From Actinomycetota bacterium (GTDB lineage: Bacteria; Actinomycetota; Geothermincolia; Fen-727; Anoxymicrobiaceae): a stretch of 10,577 nt of DNA. A model generated the notes under the pieces. It had not been told where the DNA came from and ran no database searches. It saw only the letters and a program-made list of their open reading frames with translations. Within the stretch, counting starts at the first letter, position 1, and each line of letters opens with the position of its first letter. Shown one piece after another: positions 1-5,314 of the stretch. The translations under genes were made by a program, and so were the position numbers. The DNA is taken from NCBI GenBank assembly GCA_018894655.1, contig JAHIPE010000271.1, positions 1 to 10,577 on the forward strand, in the 5' to 3' direction.

Positions 1-2
1 AG

Positions 3-461
3 AAGATCGATGCTGACGAGGCGGCCAGGAAGGCGAAGGACACCAAGGAGATCAACGCAATAAAGGCGGATACCAAGAAGCTGATAGCCGACGATGGCAT
101 GGCGCGCAAGGAGATGGCCGAGGATGTGGCAAAGGAAGTTGCCGGCTACAAGCGCGAGAGGGTCGCGGCCGGCAAGGCCTGGAAGAGCCTGGTGAAGACT
201 ATGGCGGAGAAGCGCGGGGTAGAGAAGACGCCCGCCGCTCCCAAGGCAAAGACGCCCGCCGCTCCCAAGGCCAAGGTGCCTGCTGTAACCGGGGATGCCG
301 CCAAGGTGATGTCCCTGGTGAAGGCCAACGCAGCCGGGATCAAGCTTACCGAGATCGAGAAAAAGACGGGACTGGCGCGAATAAAGGCGGCACGCGTCCT
401 GAGAGGTCTCATCGACAACGGGAAGATCACCAAGGAGGAGTTGCTCTATAAGCCACTGTAG
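3..461 (+). CDS. Lys-rich protein with C-terminal winged-helix-like domain (5' end outside window)
   Basis: The reading frame is open from the left edge to the TAG at 459-461, giving 152 visible residues; the true start lies upstream, and the ATG at 99 is internal to the open frame. The visible N-terminal 75 or so residues are rich in Lys, Glu and Ala with no Pro or Gly breaks of note and should be helical or coiled-coil. Next comes a Pro-Ala-Lys linker built from a repeated TPAAPKAK unit. The last 55 residues (from about GDAAKVMSLV to ELLYKPL) show the pattern of a small winged helix: a helix, then LTEIEKKTGLARIKAARVL as a helix-turn-helix, then a short wing (LIDNGKITKEE). The family is not one I can name. 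The domain could bind DNA, making this a candidate regulator, but winged helices also serve as protein-protein modules. It precedes a zinc-motif gene and gvpN on the same strand, so it probably belongs to the gas vesicle cluster. Confidence 0.75.
   Translation, partial: KIDADEAARKAKDTKEINAIKADTKKLIADDGMARKEMAEDVAKEVAGYKRERVAAGKAWKSLVKTMAEKRGVEKTPAAPKAKTPAAPKAKVPAVTGDAAKVMSLVKANAAGIKLTEIEKKTGLARIKAARVLRGLIDNGKITKEELLYKPL
228..275 (+). repeat. 24-bp tandem repeat, 2 copies, coding for TPAAPKAK
   Basis: Two adjacent 24-bp units (228-251 and 252-275) differ by a single base, GCA versus GCC in the seventh codon. They encode the linker TPAAPKAK twice, and a degenerate third unit (VPAVTGDA) follows. 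The unit is a whole number of codons, so changes in copy number would alter linker length without breaking the frame. Confidence 0.85.
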
Positions 462-473
462 CCTCCAGACTGC

Positions 474-489
474 GCCGGCGGTGGCCGGC
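474..489 (+). other. Short GC hairpin after the first gene
   Basis: GCCGGC, a GGTG loop, then GCCGGC form a perfect 6-bp all-GC stem 12 nt after the stop codon of the first gene. The bases after it are TTGTTCG, not a real T-run, so it is at best a weak or partial terminator. It could also attenuate transcription or protect an mRNA 3' end between the first gene and the downstream zinc-protein gene. The rest of the 462-548 gap shows only a 6-bp stem (505-510 with 524-529). Confidence 0.3.
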
Positions 490-548
490 TTGTTCGAGAG
501 AGCCGGAAGTGCGCACATGTCGGACTTCCTGAACAGAAGCAGGTGATG

Positions 549-866
549 ATGTTGGCAGAGCAAATGAAGTGCGCTTTTTGCAATGGCAAGGGGAAGGACC
601 CCTTTGAGCTCCTGTCCCCATTGTCGAAGTGCCAGGTCTGCAACGGGAGCGGCAAGGTGACCGTCGAGAAACCGAACAAGGAGTGTTCCTTTTGTCACGG
701 CACCGGCATACACCGCGACCAGCGGCTGACCTGTATAGTGTGCGGCGGAAAAGGGGTGGTGTGCACAAAGGGCTTGAGCAAGACCTGTCCCGATTGTAAC
801 GGGACGGGGGTGCCGCCCGGGGACTACCTGCCCTGCACCACGTGCGACGGTATTGGCCTGGTATAA
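549..866 (+). CDS. Small DnaJ-type zinc-motif protein (six CxxCxGxG)
   Basis: A protein of about 105 aa consisting almost wholly of six CxxCxGxG motifs: CAFCNGKG, CQVCNGSG, CSFCHGTG, CIVCGGKG, CPDCNGTG and CTTCDGIG, starting near residues 8, 28, 46, 62, 80 and 96. Four such motifs form the Cys-rich zinc domain of DnaJ/Hsp40, where they fold into two zinc sites that help hold unfolded clients. Twelve cysteines here would suffice for three zinc sites. There is no J-domain and no DnaJ C-terminal domain, so it is a free-standing zinc module. Start: GTG 543, ATG 546 and ATG 549 are consecutive in-frame codons; 549 fits best with GCAGG ending at 543. It lies 46 nt before gvpN. A second protein of the same design is at 2561-3073. 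Likely role, by inference: thiol/zinc chaperone or scaffold in gas vesicle assembly. The family of the motif is clear; the function is not. Confidence 0.85.
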   Translation: MLAEQMKCAFCNGKGKDPFELLSPLSKCQVCNGSGKVTVEKPNKECSFCHGTGIHRDQRLTCIVCGGKGVVCTKGLSKTCPDCNGTGVPPGDYLPCTTCDGIGLV

Positions 867-912
867 GAAAGATGCCTGATAGGCAAGGAGAAAGAAAGGA
901 GGTGGATCATTC

Positions 913-1833
913 ATGGCGGTAAGTGACCAATCAATAACGGTGCTCGAACCCCGCGCGTTACCCGGTTTCGTTGAGACGCCTTACGTGCAGGACGTCGCAA
1001 GAAGGGCGATGGCCTATATAGAGGCGGGGTTTCCTGTTCATTTCAGGGGCATTACCGGGACGGGGAAGACCACCATGGCCATGCACGTGGCCGGCCTGAT
1101 TGCTCGACCCGTGGTAATGATTCACGGCGATGAGGAGTTTTCCACATCGGACCTGGTGGGTGGCGAGTACGGGTACCAGATCAAGAAGGTGGTGGATAAC
1201 TTTATCCACTCCGTCTTGAAGACCGAGGAGGACATGACCCGCAAGTGGGTGGACAACAGGCTGACGGTTGCCTGCAAGTACGGGTTTACCCTGATCTACG
1301 ACGAGTTCACCCGCTCCAGGCCGGAGGCCAACAACGTCCTGCTATCGGTTCTCCAGGAGAAGATGATGGACCTTCCTCCGGCAAGGGAAAGTGGCTCGGA
1401 CTACCTGAGGGTGGACCCGGACTTCACCGCTATCTTCACCAGCAACCCCGAGGAGTACGCCGGGGTGTTCCGGAGCCAGGACGCGCTGAGAGATCGCATG
1501 GTGACGCTCGACCTCGATAACTTTGACGAGAGGACAGAGGTTGCCATAACCGAGTCGAAATCCGGTTTGGCCGAGAGCGATGCCAGGAAGATCGTCCAGG
1601 TGGTGAGGGCGTTGCGGAAGGGTGATTCCTGCGAGTTTTCGCCGACGGTCAGGGGTTGCCTCATGATCGCCAAGACGACGGTCGTAACGGATGCCCGCGT
1701 GTCCAAGGGCGATCCCGTTTTTGTGCAGACGTGCCAGGATATCCTGGGGTCCGAAACCAGCAGGATCGGCAGCAGTACTAGCCAGGTGAAGGTCAGAAAA
1801 GCGGTCAAGGAACTGGTGGAGAAATACTGCTAG
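913..1833 (+). CDS. gvpN: Gas vesicle protein GvpN (first copy), MoxR-type AAA+ ATPase
   Basis: A 306-aa AAA+ ATPase of the GvpN family. Walker A is GITGTGKT (residues 46-53, K52); the family block HGDEEF..SDLVGG follows at 71-84. Walker B is TLIYDEF (126-132, D130/E131), continuing into the typical TRSRPEANNVLLS stretch. The sensor-1 region is TSNPEEYAG (176-184, N178), followed by ALRDRM with candidate arginine-finger residues R193/R195. GvpN is a cytoplasmic ATPase needed for gas vesicles to grow to full size; gvpN loss leaves small immature vesicles in studied organisms. The start is well set: AAAGGAGGT at 895-903 lies 9 nt before ATG 913. A small inverted repeat (TGCCT-GAT-AGGCA, 873-885) precedes this site. 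The protein ends in EKYC, and the second GvpN in this window ends in GKYC. The copies are near-identical around Walker B and diverge at both ends. Confidence 0.96.
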   Translation: MAVSDQSITVLEPRALPGFVETPYVQDVARRAMAYIEAGFPVHFRGITGTGKTTMAMHVAGLIARPVVMIHGDEEFSTSDLVGGEYGYQIKKVVDNFIHSVLKTEEDMTRKWVDNRLTVACKYGFTLIYDEFTRSRPEANNVLLSVLQEKMMDLPPARESGSDYLRVDPDFTAIFTSNPEEYAGVFRSQDALRDRMVTLDLDNFDERTEVAITESKSGLAESDARKIVQVVRALRKGDSCEFSPTVRGCLMIAKTTVVTDARVSKGDPVFVQTCQDILGSETSRIGSSTSQVKVRKAVKELVEKYC

Positions 1834-1978
1834 GTCCGGTAACGGAAAACGGTTGGAGAATTGTACGTAGAGCGTCGATATATCTAAATTAGATACGTTC
1901 GCCGATATACGATGAAGAGTTACCGGGCCTGAAAACAAGGGTCCGGTTATTCTTCAGTTAGAAAGGAGGATTTGGGAA
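1834..1978 (+). promoter_or_regulatory. Candidate internal promoter/leader region before the AbrB-like gene
   Basis: This 145-nt gap is the longest in the window, and its centre is markedly more AT-rich than its surroundings. Possible but weak promoter elements are TTGTAC (1861-1866) with TAAATT 18 nt on (1885-1890), or TTGGAG (1853-1858) with GATATA (1877-1882). Two long arms pair around the region: GGTCCGGTAAC (1833-1843) and GTTACCGGGCC (1919-1929), 11 bp with one G-T pair. The core GGTCCGGT also recurs as a direct repeat at 1833-1840 and 1940-1947. No T-run follows the arms, so they do not look like an intrinsic terminator. A strong Shine-Dalgarno AAAGGAGG (1962-1969) lies 9 nt before the next gene. 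I infer a secondary promoter with a structured or protein-bound leader. Confidence 0.4.
1881..1895. promoter_or_regulatory. Perfect 7+1+7 palindrome, candidate operator
   Basis: TATCTAA-A-TTAGATA is a perfect inverted repeat with a one-base centre, inside the AT-rich gap directly upstream of a gene for an AbrB-fold DNA-binding protein. AbrB-fold regulators often favour AT-rich targets and often control their own genes, so autoregulation is plausible. It overlaps one of the weak -10 candidates. No second copy was noticed in the window. Confidence 0.35.
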
Positions 1979-2149
1979 ATGCCACTCATGCGCGTCTTTG
2001 TCAAGGTGGATGATGAAGGACGGATACCGGTCCCCGAGAACTTCCGCAGAGAAGTGGGCCTGAAGCCGGGCCAGATGATCGAGATCAAGCTACACGGCAA
2101 CCCCAAGGCCCAGTGGCTGACGGTCCACAAGCGAAAGGCCGCCAGGTAA
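1979..2149 (+). CDS. AbrB/SpoVT-fold DNA-binding protein, 56 aa
   Basis: A small protein (MPLMRVFVKV...HKRKAAR) with the swapped-hairpin AbrB signature: VKVDDEGRIPVPENFR, then REVGLKPGQMIEIKL at about residues 8-38. The D-x-x-GRI-x-(V/I)P and LKPGQ-x-(I/V)E elements are diagnostic for this fold, found in AbrB, SpoVT and MazE-type antitoxins. Such proteins bind DNA as dimers through paired hairpins; the basic tail (HKRKAAR) could add DNA contacts. The start ATG at 1979 is set by AAAGGAGG at 1962-1969. No toxin gene follows, so a MazE-like antitoxin role is unlikely, and a transcription regulator of the gas vesicle genes is the better guess. The AT-rich palindrome at 1881-1895 is a candidate target. 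Fold assignment is fairly sure; target and role are inferred. Confidence 0.8.
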   Translation: MPLMRVFVKVDDEGRIPVPENFRREVGLKPGQMIEIKLHGNPKAQWLTVHKRKAAR

Positions 2150-2222
2150 GTTCGCGAGCGGACTGCCGGCAGGCGGTTGATATTTTCGGGCCGGTGAATG
2201 CCGGGAGAAGGGAAGTGATGTA

Positions 2223-2549
2223 ATGGCAAGGGTGAAACGGGGAGTCTCGGACGTGTCGACAGCCCAGAAAGTGAGGTTGCGCTCCAAGCCCAGGGTGGCG
2301 GGCTCGCACCTGCTGGAGCTGTACCTTCTGACAAAGGAGAGGGACCGCTTGGAACAGCACAAGGAGGTTGTGGACAAGAAAAACAGGCAAGTGGACGAGG
2401 GGATAGAGAATGTCGAGGAAGAGATGGAGAAGATTGCTGGCAATAAGCCTCTGTATGAGCTTACGAGAGAACCGAAAAAGAGCAGAAAGAAAGGCGGCAA
2501 GGACAAAAGGGACCGGGTGAAGACAAACAAGATTACGCTTGACTACTGA
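2223..2549 (+). CDS. Small basic coiled-coil protein of the gas vesicle cluster, unknown function
   Basis: This 108-aa protein begins MARVKRGVSD and has three visible parts. Residues 1-28 are basic, with RLRSKPRVAGS. Residues 29-72 are a strongly charged helix starting LLELYLLTKERDRLEQ and running through VDEGIENVEEEMEKI, probably a coiled coil. The tail from about 85 is very rich in Lys and Arg (KKSRKKGGKDKRDRVK). There is no signal peptide or membrane segment. The ATG at 2223 follows GGGAGAAGGGA at short distance, 73 nt after the AbrB-like gene. I do not recognise a named Gvp family. By inference it could be a structural or adaptor protein binding the vesicle surface or nucleic acid through its basic ends. 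The gap before it (2150-2222) holds only a 10-bp palindrome, CTGCCGGCAG, at 2163-2172. Confidence 0.75.
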   Translation: MARVKRGVSDVSTAQKVRLRSKPRVAGSHLLELYLLTKERDRLEQHKEVVDKKNRQVDEGIENVEEEMEKIAGNKPLYELTREPKKSRKKGGKDKRDRVKTNKITLDY

Positions 2550-2560
2550 GGTGGTGGACC

Positions 2561-3073
2561 ATGGGACTGGAATGGGATGACGCGGGAAAGCGAGCACGGT
2601 CGGCTACCGAAGACCGGGCGGGCTGTTCTTATCCCGGTGTGGTTGACACCGGAAAGTCACACGGGACTTTTGTGTGGGAGGCCGTAAGCCTCGGCGGGTC
2701 GGGGCGTGTATCGGACGGAGATGTGACCGGGGGGGGATTCAGGGCCGGCCGGCTTCTATGGGACCAAGCGTACAAGTGCGCCTTCTGCGGCGGCGAGGGG
2801 GAGAAGCCACCCGGTTCACTATGCCCCGTGTGCAGGGGAAGCGGGAGGAACGTCGTCCAACCGCCGGTGGTTGTGTGCGCCTTCTGTCGTGGGAAGGGAG
2901 AGGCGGGACGCAGGACCAACATAACCTGTACGTCGTGCAAGGGGTACGGGGTGACAAGCGTTAAGGAGCCGGTTGAGGTCTGCCCGACCTGCAGGGGAAG
3001 GGGAAAGGAGAGGGGAGCGAACCTGTCTTGCATCCGTTGCAAGGGGAGCGGCGTGATAGAGATTGGAAGGTAG
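2561..3073 (+). CDS. DnaJ-type zinc-motif protein (six CxxCxGxG) with 70-aa N-terminal extension
   Basis: A 170-aa protein whose C-terminal 100 residues hold six CxxCxGxG motifs: CAFCGGEG (73), CPVCRGSG (88), CAFCRGKG (106), CTSCKGYG (123), CPTCRGRG (141) and CIRCKGSG (157). Spacing of 15-18 residues matches the smaller zinc protein at 549-866, so the two are paralogues or at least one family. The cysteine pattern is that of the DnaJ zinc domain (four motifs in DnaJ), but there is no J-domain or client-binding beta domain. The first 70 residues are Gly- and Ser-rich with no recognisable domain, and are encoded across an eight-G run (2729-2736). The start at ATG 2561 is supported by GAGGTGGT just upstream, 11 nt after the coiled-coil gene. 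It lies 12 nt before the next gene, so the two are surely co-transcribed. Inferred role: chaperone or zinc scaffold in vesicle assembly. Confidence 0.85.
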   Translation: MGLEWDDAGKRARSATEDRAGCSYPGVVDTGKSHGTFVWEAVSLGGSGRVSDGDVTGGGFRAGRLLWDQAYKCAFCGGEGEKPPGSLCPVCRGSGRNVVQPPVVVCAFCRGKGEAGRRTNITCTSCKGYGVTSVKEPVEVCPTCRGRGKERGANLSCIRCKGSGVIEIGR

Positions 3074-3085
3074 AGGGAGGAGACC

Positions 3086-4240
3086 ATGGATAAAGAGCCG
3101 ACTGACAAGAAGGTCCCCAACCTTGCCAGGAAGCTTTACTGGAGGGAGCGGAGAAGAGCCCTCAGGGGCAGGGGTGTCGCGCGGGAGGAACCCGCGCCGC
3201 CGGAGCCCACTGAAGAACTCGGGGCGAAAGCGCCGGAAGAGGGTGCTCTTGTTACGCCGGCGGAGGCCCTGGACCGGGTCACGAGAGCCGCCCCCGCGCC
3301 CGCGGACAGCGCCGGTTGGGCAAAGCAGGATGTCGTGCCTTCGGACGCGGCGGGGGACAAGCCCGCGCCCTGGCCACATTTCCTGAAAGCGTCTGAATTC
3401 ACGGGAGAGACTGAGCGGGAATCCGAAAAAAGATCGGTAACAACGGCAAGCATCTCGCGGCTCGCGAGAAAGATGATTGCCAGGGAGTGGCGGCGCGCGC
3501 TGAACAAGCCCGGGCCAAACTACGGATTGACATCCCTCGAAGAGGAGGCCGTAAGGATAAGAGAGGATATAGAACAGCGAAAGCTGAGGGAGGTACTGGA
3601 AGAAGAAGAAAGGCAGAAGGCCGAGCGCCAGGTCCGCCTGCTGGCGGGTGCCATCACGGACGTAGCAGAGTATATCGCCGAATACTATGAAAGGGCGAAC
3701 GAGGAGCCTGACCCCATCGACGTTACCAGCAGAATCACAAGGGCGGTCCGGGATGTCGGATTCCTGTTCGACATCCAGTGGGGGAGCGATGGATGTGACA
3801 TCTGGCTCGAGCCCTGGGAGGAGCGCAGGCTACGGCGTCAGGGCGGGGAGAAAGAGTCGGTAGTCTACCACATTCAGATTGACGGGGAGATGGAGGTCGT
3901 GCTGCGCGGAATCTACCGTGCGGGCGGCGGTATCGTAGAAACGAGTGACGACGGCGGCGACAAAGAGGAACTGGCGGTCGTGCTCGCTCCAGGGGCAATG
4001 CTACTGGAACTCGGGGAAGGTGATGAACCGGAACTTGCCTTGAGGAGCAGGTTGAGCGAGCTGGGGAAGGTGGTTGGGGTTGACAGGGACGAGGACGTGT
4101 GGCGGGCTAGCCTGGAGCCATGGGCCGAGGTGAGGGCCAGGAGGTTAAATGAGCCCGGGCGAGAGGCCGGTGGCCCCTGGGTTATCAGGCTGGACCGTGA
4201 CATGGTGATAAAGAGCTGCGACCGGCAAGTTAGAGTTTGA
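3086..4240 (+). CDS. Unrecognised 384-aa charged protein with internal repeats, gas vesicle cluster
   Basis: I do not recognise the family. Residues 12-30 and 125-143 are two copies of one motif, LARK-x4-RE-(R/W)-RRAL-x3-G, separated by a Pro/Ala/Glu-rich, probably disordered stretch (31-120). A charged helix follows (about 150-205; EEEAVRIREDIEQRKLREVLEEEERQ is part of it). The C-terminal 180 residues look folded, and contain a second repeated element: DIWLEPWEERRLRR (238-251) and DVWRASLEPWAEVRARR (337-353), each followed by a beta-like segment (YHIQIDGEMEVVLR; WVIRLDRDMVIK). This suggests two copies of a small alpha/beta domain. There is no signal peptide or membrane segment. GGGAGGAG just before ATG 3086 supports the start. 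It sits between the second zinc protein and the second gvpN. By inference it may be a scaffold that docks a partner twice through the LARK motifs. Confidence 0.85.
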   Translation: MDKEPTDKKVPNLARKLYWRERRRALRGRGVAREEPAPPEPTEELGAKAPEEGALVTPAEALDRVTRAAPAPADSAGWAKQDVVPSDAAGDKPAPWPHFLKASEFTGETERESEKRSVTTASISRLARKMIAREWRRALNKPGPNYGLTSLEEEAVRIREDIEQRKLREVLEEEERQKAERQVRLLAGAITDVAEYIAEYYERANEEPDPIDVTSRITRAVRDVGFLFDIQWGSDGCDIWLEPWEERRLRRQGGEKESVVYHIQIDGEMEVVLRGIYRAGGGIVETSDDGGDKEELAVVLAPGAMLLELGEGDEPELALRSRLSELGKVVGVDRDEDVWRASLEPWAEVRARRLNEPGREAGGPWVIRLDRDMVIKSCDRQVRV

Positions 4241-4242
4241 TT

Positions 4243-4269
4243 CCAGGAAAACTTTATTGCTTTCTCTGG
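4243..4269 (+). other. Imperfect hairpin upstream of second gvpN
   Basis: CCAGGAAA (4243-4250) can pair with TTTCTCTGG (4261-4269): eight base pairs with one bulged T around a 10-nt loop. It lies just after the stop of the preceding gene and just before the Shine-Dalgarno AAGGAGAG (4276-4283) of gvpN. No T-run follows. It may be an mRNA processing or stability element, or chance. Confidence 0.25.
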
Positions 4270-4286
4270 CGTAAGGAAGGAGAGTG

Positions 4287-5219
4287 ATGATCGATATGGC
4301 CTACGAAACGATCCAGGAGGTATGTCCCATACTGATCGACCCCGATCAGCCCCATTTCATCAAGACTCACCTGGTAGAGAATCTGGTGGACAGGGTCCTC
4401 GTATATGCGGAGGCCGGCCTGCCGGTCCATCTTTCCGGCCCGACCGGAACCGGCAAGACGACTCTCGCCATGTACGCCGCCGCGAAGCTCGGACAACCCG
4501 TTGTGCTGATCCACGGAGACGAGGAGTACGGCTCGTCGGAGCTCGTTGGCGGGGTCCACGGTTTCCAGAGGAAAAAGACCGTCGACAACTTCATCCATTC
4601 GGTTTTGAAGACCGAGGAGAGCATGTCGAGCACCTGGGTGGACAACCGGATAACCGTAGCCTGCAAGCACGGGTTCACGCTGATATACGACGAGTTTACG
4701 CGCTCTCGCCCCGAGGCCAACAACGTCCTGCTCTCGATTCTGGAGGAAAGGGTGCTTGACCTCCCCGCGGAAAGGGGCGGGGAGACCTACATGAGGGTGC
4801 ACCCCTCCTTTACCGCCATATTCACCAGCAACCCCGAGGAGTACGCGGGAGTCCACAAGGCGCAGGATGCCCTGAAGGACAGGATGATAACCGTAAGGCT
4901 GGGATACTACGACCGGGATACCGAGATAGCGATAACCGCGCAGAAATCCGGGCTCTCCGGCGAGGACGCGGCAAGGGTAGTGGACATCATAGGCGGAATC
5001 AGGGACGACTCGCTTCCATGGACCGATCCCTCGCTGCGTGCCAGCATCATGATTTCCAAGGTTCTCGCGGCTTATGACAAAAGACCCGCACCCGGCGACG
5101 ACGTGTTTGTCCAGTCCTGCATGGACGTACTCTGCGCAAAGGAGAACGGTGACGTGGGAATCGGTGAGGAGGAAAAGCTCAGGTCGAAGCTTGAAAAGCT
5201 GATAGGCAAGTACTGCTAG
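4287..5219 (+). CDS. gvpN: Gas vesicle protein GvpN (second copy), MoxR-type AAA+ ATPase
   Basis: A 310-aa GvpN. Walker A is GPTGTGKT (residues 51-58, K57), closer to the usual GvpN/MoxR form than the GITGTGKT of the first copy. HGDEEYGSSELVGG follows at about 76-89, Walker B TLIYDEF at about 131-137 (D135/E136) with TRSRPEANNVLLS, then TSNPEEYAG and ALKDRM. Residues between HGDEE and the end of the Walker B helix are almost unchanged from the copy at 913-1833, including NFIHSVLKTEE and WVDNR, while the N-terminal 40 and C-terminal 90 residues differ much more. Start: AAGGAGAG (4276-4283) precedes GTG 4284, ATG 4287 and ATG 4296, all in frame; 4287 or 4296 is most likely. It heads the run gvpN-gvpF-gvpH-cdc48-gvpF. 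Having two divergent GvpN rings suggests separate steps or a mixed hexamer; that is inference. Confidence 0.96.
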   Translation: MIDMAYETIQEVCPILIDPDQPHFIKTHLVENLVDRVLVYAEAGLPVHLSGPTGTGKTTLAMYAAAKLGQPVVLIHGDEEYGSSELVGGVHGFQRKKTVDNFIHSVLKTEESMSSTWVDNRITVACKHGFTLIYDEFTRSRPEANNVLLSILEERVLDLPAERGGETYMRVHPSFTAIFTSNPEEYAGVHKAQDALKDRMITVRLGYYDRDTEIAITAQKSGLSGEDAARVVDIIGGIRDDSLPWTDPSLRASIMISKVLAAYDKRPAPGDDVFVQSCMDVLCAKENGDVGIGEEEKLRSKLEKLIGKYC

Positions 5220-5303
5220 CGTCTCGCGTGAAACTATGCGGTGCCGGCAGTATTCCGAGTGCGGAGGCTGTCCGGATTACCGGGGTTTCCAAGCGCGGGA
5301 TTC

Positions 5304-5310
5304 GGGAGGT
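5304..5310 (+). promoter_or_regulatory. Ribosome binding site that sets the gvpF/L start
   Basis: GGGAGGT lies 4 nt before GTG 5315. The longer frame from GTG 5228 has no comparable site and would add 29 residues before the conserved family start (GKYIYCII). This site therefore favours the shorter protein. Confidence 0.6.
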
Positions 5311-5314
5311 ACCT

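Noticed and set aside
474..495. Intrinsic terminator after the first gene
   Set aside because: There is a good 6-bp GC stem but only TTGTT after it, so I listed it as a hairpin, not a terminator.
549..866. Fragment of a broken dnaJ gene
   Set aside because: Six intact motifs instead of four, a start and stop of its own, and a second copy of like design at 2561-3073 argue for a real, separate family.
1342..1938. 198-codon frame on the - strand opposite gvpN
   Set aside because: It is antisense to a well-supported gvpN, has no motif or good ribosome binding site, and runs into the AT-rich gap by chance.
1979..2149. MazE-type antitoxin of a toxin-antitoxin pair
   Set aside because: The AbrB fold fits, but the next gene encodes a coiled-coil protein without features of a MazF, VapC or similar toxin.
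4254..4856. 200-codon frame on the - strand opposite the second gvpN
   Set aside because: It is the same kind of shadow as seen opposite the first gvpN, which fits conserved GC-rich coding on the + strand rather than a second gene.
5228..5314. 29-residue N-terminal extension of gvpF/L from GTG 5228
   Set aside because: The family begins close to GKYIYCII, GGGAGGT precedes GTG 5315, and there is no comparable site before 5228.
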